A stretch of 49,889 nt of DNA from a virus: IMG/VR virus record IMGVR_UViG_3300028423_000326, positions 1-49,889 of that record; one strand, given 5' to 3'. Both the position numbers and the translations under genes were made by a program. The notes under the pieces were generated by a model. It saw nothing but the letters and a program-made list of their open reading frames with translations, was not told where the DNA came from and did no database searches. Below are positions 9,801 to 19,300 of this stretch, in pieces. Numbering within the stretch: the first letter of the stretch is position 1; the number at the start of each line of letters is the position of its first letter.

Positions 9801-10215
9801 TCGAGAAAATATCAGGGTCATTACCACTGACTGAGAAGTAGTCACCATTGATTGTATCAGCTAGTCCGTCTGCAACACTTGGGTAAATAGAGCCTACAGC
9901 AGCTATGATAGCATTAGCTTCGTCCAACTGGTCGCTTGATGTGCGTAGCGCCTGAACCGCAGAGTTGATGCCCTCAGACGTCATTGTTGCGTTAAAATTA
10001 TATAGACCTGTCGCGTAAGGCCAGTTTTCAGCAAGTGTGATTGTAGTGTCACCTGCGCTTGTAGCCTCGACAACAGCCATGAGTGGATCGCTGCCAACCT
10101 CCACCCTAGTTCCTGTGTCGAAGAATGCAAGCGTACCTCTTGAGAGATTAACACCTGTTACACTTTTACTGCCCTGCATAAATGTGGCGCTACCCTTTGT
10201 AAATGAACCTGCCAT
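6805..10215 (-). CDS. Tail fibre/tailspike with pectin lyase-like region and S74 auto-chaperone
   Basis: This 1136-aa receptor-binding protein has several parts. A conserved amino-terminal anchor (about 1-110) should attach to the tail tip. Residues about 190-305 are heptad repeats of the type F-x-TDY/F. A linker follows, then a right-handed beta-helix (pectate lyase 3-like) starting at VNIRQFGASPQG, then beta-rich repeats. The carboxyl end (from about residue 1003, TSDARQKQQV) is a Peptidase_S74 intramolecular chaperone; Ser and Lys of SDARQK are the expected self-cleavage dyad. Such proteins form trimers and lose the chaperone after folding. Specificity for capsular or other surface sugar is an inference from the beta-helix. 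It ends the tail operon. Confidence 0.88.
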   Translation of the reverse strand: MAGSFTKGSATFMQGSKSVTGVNLSRGTLAFFDTGTRVEVGSDPLMAVVEATSAGDTTITLAENWPYATGLYNFNATMTSEGINSAVQALRTSSDQLDEANAIIAAVGSIYPSVADGLADTINGDYFSVSGNDPDIFSILYRNDSGTATEISRLSSAEAIEDATQAAIDARTAADEAEADLTTFQGQYDQFVIDYGTFSTDFSTFETDYSQFVTDFGTFSANYSQFATDYASFVTDYGQFQTDYSTFVTNFGTFSTDFSTFETNYAQFVTDYGTFTTDYSQFVTDFGTFSANYSQFATDYASFVTVQLPLAEQYRDQALAYRDTAASYANFIGQWSSLTGTLNIPAAVEHNGVIWQLLVDLADVAASEPSTGNTDWLSLTSASTTDDLPEGTTNLYFTDNRAVSAIQADPSWNATNWDAAYSVTQSLATVATSGQASDVSSTGGNVQTDIDELKALTPDTLADAKALKVPVGVKVVTSGYHEEGDGGGNTYITVAGGTGTDDGGSFIDMANGNQLKGVFPDGVVNIRQFGASPQGSESENTNAIQACIDYGALCIFVPSGNYSVTSLSYDYKLTFYGDGKIIPSNEFQTEQYGGLKKAGVKIGNTYPLDKHGGLIVGGEGPTEHGPMLKSQYVASMDAISSREGNPLEFQLYPNASSGVVTTDGSGRVVFLKGFNGSLSNVFVNDLLWVNGTEYRVAAKVNSTTVDLINEPGGGAASIPSGDYSSHHLYFTVDTVVNISGTTVTRVGGEAFQGWGGEHNILIDGTYYTASVIDKDNLTLSTAPGDATGKAAVFRWLSDEKFVEVLRWQRLLGQGTEETYSIAARPDEYLHRVGFTPDGIGRPSRLRFETAENINDPLPSNKEPKSALVLHEGKAGFGKLEPLAVTHSRSRFDAAQGANDGANYICGITEAAWNDGEGGTRQLNVEAINDFSAPSLQGRVKSTNAVARLNINASGGTVGLGTSDGNDDGDIYAGSTVKPVNDNSFSLGNASRRWSEVYAGTGTINTSDARQKQQVQDIELAVLQAWSKVDFKQYKFNDAVSRKGVDGARWHFGVIAQEVKEAFESEDLDPFAYGLLCYDEWSDIYETHKAILDDEGNEVEPAKQVLIKPAGSAYGIRYEEALALECAYLRAKLNAEI
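9302..9594 (-). repeat. Internal heptad repeat tract of the tail fibre with an 83-bp direct repeat
   Basis: An 83-bp block at 9302-9384 is repeated at 9512-9594, exactly 210 bp away (70 codons, ten heptads). The coded protein repeats F-x-TDY-S-x-F-V-TDF every seven residues. This looks like in-frame duplication inside a coiled-coil or beta shaft and would change fibre length. Confidence 0.85.
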
Positions 10216-10255
10216 ATTTTATGACTCCGTTTGTGTTTTGTTAAATTTTAGCATA

Positions 10256-13200
10256 TCAACCTAATTTATTCTCGAATGTAGAAATAAAAACTGATTTTTC
10301 CACTGATGAAAAAGAAGCTCCAGCAGGGAAAGATTCTGAATAACTTACTGAGTAATCATAATCAACGCCATTAGAGGTGTTGTCATCTATGGTGAAAGCA
10401 CTCCCTGAAACATTAACTTCTGTTCTATCATTAAGTGAATCATATAGCCCGCCAGAGCCAGAAAAAACTCTTTTAGCTATCTGTGAGCCATATCTTTTAA
10501 TTGTTAATGTTATTTGAAAGTTTACACCTTCCCAATTACCGTTAGCTGTACCATTAAAGTCTCCACTTAAATCAATTTTTACTGGATTTCCCGCACTTGA
10601 ATGGTTAACTGCGGTAGCAGAAGGTGATCCAGAACCAATAACTGTATCGCTAGCTGTTTTTGTTTCTATTATCTCACCCTGAAAGAACTCACCGCTAATA
10701 AAACCTGTGCCGTCTGGTTTTATCCAGAATAAACCATTATCACTAGGAGAATATGGGCCAATCCAAATGTTGTAGTCGGCGTCTGGTCTAGGGTCTATGA
10801 TAACCCTGTTCTTAGCCTCAGATACAGAGTATTCCCCTACAATAAGTCTACCATCTGGTAATATACGGGTAAGGTTGTCATTCGACCCACCTATGCCAAG
10901 CGACCCACCGTTAATTGACGAACCATTCACCTGAGAGCTATTTATCGTTCCTGTGAATGTACCATCTTGAGCTATTATTTCTCCGTCAAAAACATACCGA
11001 CCATTGACATTATCAAAGTAAATCATTGGCTGACTAGACGCATCTAGGAATGTTACACTGTCGGACTGAAACTCAATCGTTTGTGCTGAACCGCTATCAT
11101 TGACAATAATACCTGTGACTCTATCATTAATGTCTGTACCCAAGAATGCTCTAGCGCCTAACCCGCCGTCTGTGTAGTACGCCTGTAATTTTAGCAAAGC
11201 ATCAGCTTCACCCGCTTCACCAGTTACACCATTAAGAATAGTAGTTACAGATTCGGCATTCCCATCTGCTGTTGTCTGTGCACCTTGTGCTATTTGGTAT
11301 AAAGCAGAGGTGTTATTATCAGGGTCATTAACCTTACCTTCTAAGATACTAATTGCTGTAGCATTTCCGCCGGCTGTAACTTCAACTTGGTTTAGGTCAT
11401 TAATAGTTGCGTTTAAACCAGTTTCTAAATTACCGACATCTAATTGTAAGCCACTAATTGCTGTAGCATTGCCGTCAGCGTCGGCTTGAACTTCGTCTAT
11501 GCGTAAGTTAGTCGCAGTTGATACGTCATCAATAGTTACGCTTAATTCGTTGAACTTCTGAACACGACGCTCAGACTCAGTGTTAATATCTTTACGACGA
11601 GTAAATATCTCGTTGATGTCTTGTGATATACCCTCAATAGCGTAATCAATACCGAGTTTCCAGCTATTAGCGGGGTCGAAGTTTTCAAACTCAGTTTCTA
11701 GGTTATCAAGTTCATCACGAATATTGTCAGAACCTATGTCCGCAATCTGCTCTAAAGTAACATAGTTTGATACATTACCCGCAATATCAACAGCACGAAT
11801 ATAATAGGTGTAAGTTCCTGCAATACCAATACTGTGCAGGAAAGTTAGACCATCAGTAGAGCCAAGTAGTTCACTATTAGCTAATGTTCTATTAGTTTCG
11901 TCCCAATTGTTAAAACGAACCTCGAAGTAATCAATGGTATATCCACCTGTAGCCTTACTCCAACTCAAACGTACTGTCAACCCTTCTAATTTAGAGGTAA
12001 CACCAGCAGGTTCGTTAGGTTCATTGACTGGGACAGCTATAGCAACTTCTTGTCCATAATCACCGTAATTGTTCTTAGCCGCAACATAATAAGTTTCAGG
12101 TGTTGTTCTCAACCCTACAAAGAAACTATTGTCTTTGGTTACGCCTACGAAGTTAGCATCTTCTACGCCAAAATTATCGTCGGTTCTTATTTCATATCCC
12201 GCAAACTCAATATCTTTAACTTGAGTATAGAGCAAATAAGTACCTTCTAAAGTATGACTATAATCAATTTCGGTAATAATTAAAGGTACGTCACCTAGAG
12301 GTAAGAATAATTCCTCAATGTTTGACCAAACACTCGGCGTATTAGATTGTCCTCTGAACTGCGCCCGTACTTGATAGTTAACACCGCGACTAAGGTTTTG
12401 CAAGGTAAATAAGGACTGACTGTTTTCGCCCTGAGCTTCGTAGTTCCAACCTTCATTGTCATCTTCAAAGTAATCTTCTGGTGCAATTCCTACAGGATAT
12501 TCTCTCACCTGAATGAATACGCGATAACTGTTGTAGTATGCTTCGTTTGGTGAATTGACTACAACGCGAATATCACCACGACTAGCATTAGCACTAATGA
12601 TTGGTGCAGATGGTTGTGTCGTATCTGTTGGTAAAGATATTGACGGGTCATACGTCGGAATAGGATTACCGTCGAACGTGTATATTTCATTAGCTGCATT
12701 AACGAGAGTAAGACTTGCACCTAAATCTTCATTGTATTTTACGCTACGGATAATACAGTCAATAGCTTCTTTACCAGCTTCGCCGTACATAGCTAAGTCA
12801 CCAACAGATACGCCAGCGTCAAGTGCGCTACAATCCCATTGTCCATCACCTAAGTAGGAAGCTGTGGTTGTAGTTATTACACCGACGTCATCACGGAATT
12901 GTAAGCCTGTATTTTGTGGCAAATTATCAGTGTTAATTGTTTCGTCTAACGTTACGACAGAACCATCTATTGCTTTAACTCGACCAGCACCAAGTCCAAC
13001 ATTAATTATGTCGTTCTGTACACGCACAAGGTCGCCACGGTTACTTGCTAATACTTCTGCGTCTAAGTCTAGGGTATAAATTTCACGCTGTAAGAATCGC
13101 TCGTAATATTCAAAACGAGTTAAGCGGTAGGCTTGGTCGAAGTTATCAATACCCCACAGTTCATTTGTGGTATAACGACCTTTGAGTAAACTTGCGTCCC

Positions 13201-15094
13201 CACCATTATCAGGGTCTTTAGCAGGGTCTAGGAATATACCCTCATCTTTCTCGTAATCAACAGCAGCAGATTCAAATTGGAATTTAACTCCGTCAACAAC
13301 TTCTGGGTACACACGCTTGCTCTGAAAATTAGCAGAGTTCTTAGGTGTGAATATCTGACGAGGTACTGTACGCTCAATCTTCTCTACAACACCAAACTTA
13401 CCCTCATTGAATTGGAACTCAGCACGTCCTGTATAAGCTACGTTCTGTAACTCAGCTAAAAGTGTTGACTCATAATCCAGCAATGCGGATATAGACCAGT
13501 TTTCAGATACACAACGGCTACGCCAATCTGACAGCTTACTATTGTCAATTTTGTCATTAGGGATTGGGCTGTAATTCATTGGTCCTTGCATTAGCCATTT
13601 ATAAGCGTCAGCAGGGTTTGAACTAGGCTCTAACGTAAGGTCAGGCCAATTCCTCCAGTCAACGTCTTTACTCTTTGGTACGACCATACTAGCGTCGCAG
13701 AAGAAGTTGTCCAAGTTACCGTTAAGTTGACCTGTTGCTCGCATACGTACAGCAATAAGAGTAGGACGGAAATTACGTATAGGGTTCCCGTTCACTCTTA
13801 GTCTGGGTCTATTGTAACCAATTGCTTCCTTGAAACCTTCATCAGTTAATGGACGAATTGTTTGTAGGTTCTCCCACTGGACATTAGCAGCACCACGGTT
13901 CTCTTCTACTGTCTCTTGACTAGGATAAACTTTACGTGAGCGAATATTAACAGCTTCATTATTAGGCCACAGTTCAGGAACATCCGTAGATAATCTAATG
14001 CTCTTTAACTTAGGTTTACGGGTAGAGTCTGTGTACCAAAGGCTTGCAATTTCACTTGTTTCTGGGACATCCTTTAGGTAAACTATATTTTCAGTAGTTA
14101 TTTCTACCTCATCTGTATACCCAATAAACGTGCTTTCATTAATCACATCATTGATGTAACCAGTATATGTCCACACCCTCCATGAACCATTATACTTAAA
14201 TACCTGACCACGATGCCCGAAGTTAGTGAACTGATCAACTTTAGCGACTGTCCACCAGTCACCAGCTTCGTCCTGAACATCTTGGCGAACAATCGCAATC
14301 TCACCTTCGTTATTACCTTCTTTATCCGTAGCAAATAAGCCAGATGGAAATAAGAAGTTACTAACGATAGTTGCAGGATTAGTTTCGGTACTACGATTCG
14401 TCCAACCTTCTTCTTCGCGTAATTCAATTTGAACAAGCTGTTGTGAAATATCCTGTTGCCATACTTCACGGATCGCATTCTCATCGGTGTTTTCGTAATG
14501 GTCTAGGACAGTAATTTCTACGTCGTCAAAACTGCTGATAGCTGTTTCGCCAATACGAAAGTTCTCTAATTTAAGAGGCCCGTATCCTGCTGACATTAAA
14601 GCATGAAAATATTCCTTATCACCTTCGACAGTGGTGTATGGGCGTGAAATATAGACAGGTGCAACTTTACGCTTACCTAAGATAGCTTGGTAAGGTTCAT
14701 ATAAAGGGGTTTTATTCTTTAGGCCAGATATACGTTCAAATTTATTCTCGTCACCCAAGCCTTGCTGTTGACCACCAATGTCAGGCATAAGGGCGTAGGA
14801 GATAGCAGCAGAAGCTACAAATATGGCAGCTATAGCCCACCAAGAAAGCTCCACACCCGGCACTAACGTCACATAAACTATGTCATCTTCTTTTGGCTTA
14901 TAGTTACCGTGAGCTTTCTCACCATTAACTAGGACTTGAGGCTCTGCGCCAGAATGCTTAGGGGCATTTTTGAGGATATCTGATATGCGAATACCTACGG
15001 CAATATTATGTACCGTAGGTTCCGATAGAGGGTGTTCTTGAATTAAGAGAGGAAATGTGGGTGTCTGTATATTGCCCTTACTCTGCTTTTCCAC
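10256..15094 (-). CDS. Tail tip / central hub protein (lambda J-like)
   Basis: This 1612-aa protein is the tail-tip attachment protein. The first 100 residues hold a small domain resembling lambda gpI and a hydrophobic segment (SWWAIAAIFVASAAISYALM), so it looks like an I-J fusion. The J core follows (GLGDENKFERISGLKNKTPLYEPY..., ILGKRKVAPVYISRPY). After about residue 790 come fibronectin III-like domains, then a helical stretch with repeated GNATAIS units and a beta-rich tip. The start is a GTG at 15094 with AGGAG 7 nt upstream, overlapping the NlpC/P60 gene by 52 nt. It probably contacts the host surface and organises the tail tip for DNA ejection. Confidence 0.92.
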   Translation of the reverse strand: MEKQSKGNIQTPTFPLLIQEHPLSEPTVHNIAVGIRISDILKNAPKHSGAEPQVLVNGEKAHGNYKPKEDDIVYVTLVPGVELSWWAIAAIFVASAAISYALMPDIGGQQQGLGDENKFERISGLKNKTPLYEPYQAILGKRKVAPVYISRPYTTVEGDKEYFHALMSAGYGPLKLENFRIGETAISSFDDVEITVLDHYENTDENAIREVWQQDISQQLVQIELREEEGWTNRSTETNPATIVSNFLFPSGLFATDKEGNNEGEIAIVRQDVQDEAGDWWTVAKVDQFTNFGHRGQVFKYNGSWRVWTYTGYINDVINESTFIGYTDEVEITTENIVYLKDVPETSEIASLWYTDSTRKPKLKSIRLSTDVPELWPNNEAVNIRSRKVYPSQETVEENRGAANVQWENLQTIRPLTDEGFKEAIGYNRPRLRVNGNPIRNFRPTLIAVRMRATGQLNGNLDNFFCDASMVVPKSKDVDWRNWPDLTLEPSSNPADAYKWLMQGPMNYSPIPNDKIDNSKLSDWRSRCVSENWSISALLDYESTLLAELQNVAYTGRAEFQFNEGKFGVVEKIERTVPRQIFTPKNSANFQSKRVYPEVVDGVKFQFESAAVDYEKDEGIFLDPAKDPDNGGDASLLKGRYTTNELWGIDNFDQAYRLTRFEYYERFLQREIYTLDLDAEVLASNRGDLVRVQNDIINVGLGAGRVKAIDGSVVTLDETINTDNLPQNTGLQFRDDVGVITTTTASYLGDGQWDCSALDAGVSVGDLAMYGEAGKEAIDCIIRSVKYNEDLGASLTLVNAANEIYTFDGNPIPTYDPSISLPTDTTQPSAPIISANASRGDIRVVVNSPNEAYYNSYRVFIQVREYPVGIAPEDYFEDDNEGWNYEAQGENSQSLFTLQNLSRGVNYQVRAQFRGQSNTPSVWSNIEELFLPLGDVPLIITEIDYSHTLEGTYLLYTQVKDIEFAGYEIRTDDNFGVEDANFVGVTKDNSFFVGLRTTPETYYVAAKNNYGDYGQEVAIAVPVNEPNEPAGVTSKLEGLTVRLSWSKATGGYTIDYFEVRFNNWDETNRTLANSELLGSTDGLTFLHSIGIAGTYTYYIRAVDIAGNVSNYVTLEQIADIGSDNIRDELDNLETEFENFDPANSWKLGIDYAIEGISQDINEIFTRRKDINTESERRVQKFNELSVTIDDVSTATNLRIDEVQADADGNATAISGLQLDVGNLETGLNATINDLNQVEVTAGGNATAISILEGKVNDPDNNTSALYQIAQGAQTTADGNAESVTTILNGVTGEAGEADALLKLQAYYTDGGLGARAFLGTDINDRVTGIIVNDSGSAQTIEFQSDSVTFLDASSQPMIYFDNVNGRYVFDGEIIAQDGTFTGTINSSQVNGSSINGGSLGIGGSNDNLTRILPDGRLIVGEYSVSEAKNRVIIDPRPDADYNIWIGPYSPSDNGLFWIKPDGTGFISGEFFQGEIIETKTASDTVIGSGSPSATAVNHSSAGNPVKIDLSGDFNGTANGNWEGVNFQITLTIKRYGSQIAKRVFSGSGGLYDSLNDRTEVNVSGSAFTIDDNTSNGVDYDYSVSYSESFPAGASFSSVEKSVFISTFENKLG

Positions 15095-15459
15095 TTATTA
15101 CTCCTGAATGATTCTATGACGCTACCAGCTTTGTCAAAGGCGTGTATCATGTGGTCTTTGTCCACAACCATGCCTATATGAGTAGGTTGACCTGCGTTCG
15201 TTAGGAGGATTAAATCACCCTCTTTAGGTTCTTCTTCGATACTCAATTTTTGACACTTGCTGTAGAGGTCAGTACCAGATATAAACTGGGCTGTGCCTGA
15301 CATACCATTGTTTGCGTATGAACATTCAGAGAACTTAGGTAAGTCGATTTCGTAAAGGTCTTTATATAAAGTTACGATTAATCCCCAACAATCTACTGTA
15401 CTATGCTCTCTTGCACTAGGTTTATACGTGAGTCCAATGTAAGGTATAAACTTTTCCAT
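15043..15459 (-). CDS. NlpC/P60 peptidoglycan peptidase, tail assembly protein (lambda K-like)
   Basis: This 138-aa NlpC/P60 cysteine peptidase has Cys24 in VDCWGL, His94 in PTHIGMVV and His106 as the third catalytic residue. In lambda-like phages this tail-tip enzyme probably opens peptidoglycan during DNA entry. It lies in the expected L-K-J order. Because the lysis M15 gene is broken, this is one of the few intact muralytic domains in the window. Confidence 0.9.
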   Translation of the reverse strand: MEKFIPYIGLTYKPSAREHSTVDCWGLIVTLYKDLYEIDLPKFSECSYANNGMSGTAQFISGTDLYSKCQKLSIEEEPKEGDLILLTNAGQPTHIGMVVDKDHMIHAFDKAGSVIESFRSNKWKSRVRAIYRHPHFLS

Positions 15460-15462
15460 GAT

Positions 15463-15966
15463 TTATTGCCCACTCACTGTTACATTTTCCCATAATAGAG
15501 GGAATAATTGTGGCGTAACAATATCACCAACAATAGGTTCATTAAGTACAGGTTCAGACTCTAGGTTAATAGTTACAGCACTGTCCTTAACAGTCCAGTC
15601 CTTAGCCTGAAACTCTATCTCTGGAAGCTCTACCTCATTAGGACGCTCAGCAACGATGACTGATAAGTATATCTTAGGTGCGTCATCAAATTGACGTAGT
15701 TCATTAATTACTTGTCTGTCGCCACTATCAAATGTCAATGTCACTGCTGGCATATTATCAGACTCATCAGAACCTAGCGCCATTTTAAATGCAGAAGCTT
15801 GATACACTTGTCCGTTGCTGGTAATGTTTTCCCAGTTGTTCACGTAGAATCGCTCAACAACATTACCATTATTATCTACTCCACTATAACGAATCAGTGG
15901 CAATAAAGTCGTCGGCATATATTGAGCAAATACTTCTTCTAAAGTTTCAGGGCTAAGATCAGGCAT
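15463..15966 (-). CDS. Minor tail protein (DUF1833/lambda L-like)
   Basis: This 167-aa beta-rich protein fits DUF1833-type minor tail proteins, with the pattern WENITSNGQVYQASAFKM and a duplicated beta core. Its place between the M-like protein and the NlpC/P60 gene matches lambda L. The lambda L iron-sulphur cysteines are not present. It is expected in the tail tip complex. Confidence 0.75.
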   Translation of the reverse strand: MPDLSPETLEEVFAQYMPTTLLPLIRYSGVDNNGNVVERFYVNNWENITSNGQVYQASAFKMALGSDESDNMPAVTLTFDSGDRQVINELRQFDDAPKIYLSVIVAERPNEVELPEIEFQAKDWTVKDSAVTINLESEPVLNEPIVGDIVTPQLFPLLWENVTVSGQ

Positions 15967-15975
15967 GATTATTCC

Positions 15976-16323
15976 TTATGGTAAAAGTTCTAATTTACAG
16001 GTTACTTTATATAATGTACCTTGCTTATCAAATTTAGGTGGGCTACGGAATCGGTATTCTTTAGTGAGTCCAGTTTCTGGCTCAATCTTAAAGAACGGTA
16101 TAGTTCCTCGTCCTGCCTCAATTTTGAAGAAGCTATCTAGTACAGAATATAAGTTATCTTCTATGACATAACTTTCGGTGATTTGTTCAGGCATAGCTGT
16201 AGCGCGATTACGTTCTTTAGCTCGCCCTGTGTCAGTATTAAATTGTAATAAACTAGACTGAGGAGTACGACTGTACCCCTCGACTAATGGATATTGTGGT
16301 AATTCACTAGGCCATGTAGCCAT
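15976..16323 (-). CDS. Minor tail protein (lambda M-like)
   Basis: This 115-aa protein (MATWPSELPQYPLVEGYSRT at the start, carboxyl FDKQGTLYKVTCKLELLP) resembles phage minor tail proteins that follow the tape measure. It is 3 nt from the tape measure stop and 10 nt from the L-like gene. Role by position: tail tip assembly. Confidence 0.72.
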   Translation of the reverse strand: MATWPSELPQYPLVEGYSRTPQSSLLQFNTDTGRAKERNRATAMPEQITESYVIEDNLYSVLDSFFKIEAGRGTIPFFKIEPETGLTKEYRFRSPPKFDKQGTLYKVTCKLELLP

Positions 16324-16325
16324 TG

Positions 16326-19300
16326 TTATCTCCTTGTAGGCTTACGGGTAGTACCAAAGTTACGAGCCATTGAACCGTCCATACGTCCTGCATCCATCTC
16401 TTCCTGAACAACTTGACGAACGAATACGCGCATTTGCATTTGTCCATTTTCGTCATAACCTTGCTCAGTGCGAGTAGCTTCCATTTGCCCGTTACCCTCG
16501 TTTATTACTTGGACACTTAAATCACCCCAACCTTGATTAGAGCCAGACGATTGTACTGAAGGAACACGCCCAACGCTACCGCCTGTGTTCATACGAGGCA
16601 CACGTCCACTGTTGAGTTGGTCTAAGTAGTCTTTACCAAGCATACGTGTAGCAGCAGCATTAACTACATATTCACCATCAGATAATCTCGCCTGAATACT
16701 GTCTGAGGTTCCTGTACCAGCACCAGAGACATAACCACCTGTAGCAAATGATTGAGATTTTATCTGTTTAATCTGTGCGGCAACCTGAGCCCCAGCCATT
16801 GCTGCTGTACCTATTTTCGCCCAAGTAGGTACTTCAGGGTCATCCCATGCCTGAGCAACAGCTAACGATTGAGATATAGCAGCTTGTACTAAAGCCATCT
16901 GTTGATACTCTTTGGTCTGTTGCTTACCCAGACTAGACATAGCTGACATCGCGCCACCTAGCACGTCTGTTGCTGCCGTTGCATGATTAGCGAAACTCGT
17001 CATAAATTTCGCGTTATTGTAATCAGCTTTAAGATCTGCTAGGAAACCTTCATGTTCTGCTCTTTCTTGTCCAAGTTTATCAATGATAACCTGTCTACGT
17101 TCATCATAGTCTTGTTTTAATTTCTCTAGGTCTGATATAGGACTTAGCTGAGATGCTTCTTCTGCACTTTGCATAGCTTCGTTTAAAGCTGTTTGCTTTT
17201 GCTTCTCAAGTTCAGTCATACTTTTAACATAGAGACTGACAGCTTCTTCTCTTTGTGCATCGGTTAAGGTTGAGTCAATCATTGCTTTTTGATAAGCAGC
17301 GTCTACACCTTGACCTTTCTCATCAAACTGAGCTTTTATTCCTTGTATTGAGTCAGAGTCAGAGCTTAACTCACTTGCTTTCTGTCGTAAGTTGAAAAGA
17401 CCTTGTGCTGACTTCTGAGCATTAGATAACGCCTGTGCTTGTTCTCTGTACTTACTGGTTAGCTCAGAAACAACTTGTGCCTCTGTCATACCCGCAGTAT
17501 TGATACCAAGTTTAGCTGCTGTAGCTAATTTAGTCTGAGTAGTCATGTCAGAGATAGCAGAGACATTCTTACGTATTTCTTTCTCACGTTCAGCAGCAGC
17601 AAGTCTAGCTTCTAAATCAGACTTAGTTGTAGCCTGTGTATAGATATTAGCTCTAGCTTGCATAGCAGAAAGCTCAGAAAGCATTTCAGCAGACATTCTA
17701 TTTTGAGCAGCCTGTTCCCTAGCAGCTTTTGTAGATTCACGCTGAACAGTCAGGTACTTATTAGCGGCAACTATTTCTTGCTCAAGTGCTTTCACCTGTT
17801 CTTCACTGATACCTTTAGTCTGCTTGGCTACTTCTAACTGATTCTCCAAGTTCTTGATATTAGCTTTAGCTTTCTCTACGCGCTGATTTTCAGACGTAGT
17901 TAATTCTTGAGAAGAACTTAGTTGTTCATTTATGGCGTTTCTTACGTCAAGACGTTTCTTCTCTTCTTCTGAAAGATTCTTAACTCCGTTTTTTATGGTT
18001 GACCTTAGTTGCTCACCAGACTCAAGAAGGTTCTCCTGTTCTGTAGCTAACTGACTAGATCTGTTCTTAGCCTTCTGTAACTGGGCGGAGTAGTTATTCA
18101 TTTCCTTTTTAGCTTCAGCAAACTGTTGTTTCGCCTTTTCAAACTCTTCTAAACCCGCTGAAGGATTAAGTCTTTGGAAAGTTGCTAAATTAGCATTTGC
18201 TCCAGAAGATGCAAGTTCAGAAACCCTATCGCTAGCATCAGACAATTTACCCTCTAGGCTACCAACTACAGTTTCAGTATCTCTAAAAGCTCTAGTAGTA
18301 TTAGAAAGAACCTTTTGATTTTCCCGTAATTCTTTCAACTCGTCGGAGAAGAAGGCTTTAGCGGTGCTATCCATTTGACTTTCTAGTAAAGAGGATTCAG
18401 AACCCAACCTATTTATGGCGTCATCTAACCTGCTCACTTCTGAAGTAGTTTCTGACATAGCGTCATTGAAGAGGTATATTGAACCTACAGCAAATGCAGC
18501 CTGTATAACTAAAGCTATTGGCCCAAGTGCAGCCTTAAAGCCGTTCACTGCTCTGGATAACAACGTGACTGAACCCGCCGCTGTTTTGCTGGTTACTGAC
18601 GCTGCTGTAGCGGCTTTACTGTAGGGTATTAGTGCAGCGGTGGAAGCCTTTGTTGCAGCATGGGATGTTGTAACAGCACCACCCAATATTCTGAAACTAT
18701 TAGCAGCGGCTACGTTTTTGGCAGATGCTCTTGTTATTACATCGCCAAATAAAGTTAAAGCACCAGTAGCGCCAACGGTTCTAGCGGTTAAAGCAGTAAT
18801 ACTGATAATACCTTTAGCTAATGCACTACCAGCTAAAGCAGCTATCCCTGTCGATATAGCACCTAGATTATCAACTAAAAATTCACCAGCAATGGTTAAC
18901 TTTCTAACAGCAGCAGCAAAGGCATTGGCTAATTTAACAGCTTCATCTGATTCGGAGAATGCTAATACTCTGTCAGCTAGGCCACTAACAGCTTCAGCAG
19001 CTAAATCACCAGCACCGCCCATCTTGTACAGCTTCTCAAAGGTTATATCTGCGTTTCCAGCTAATGTGTCCAAAGAGCCAGCTAAGCCACCTGTTGCCCC
19101 AGTTGCACCTTCCATAATGCCTTCAAAACGCTTCATTACAACATTTTGTGCTTCTGTAATTCGTCCTGTTTCTTGAAGCAGGGTAATACGTTCACGTTCT
19201 TGTTTGTTGAAGGTTATACCACGTCTATTTAGAGCGTCAAAGTTACTGATAGGGTCATCAAGCAAACGACCTAAGCGTTGGAGGTTAGATTGTAATGAAC

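Noticed and set aside
18640-19176. Long plus-strand open frame (178 codons) inside the tape measure
   Set aside because: Ala/Pro-rich antisense shadow of the tape measure with no ribosome site or family pattern.
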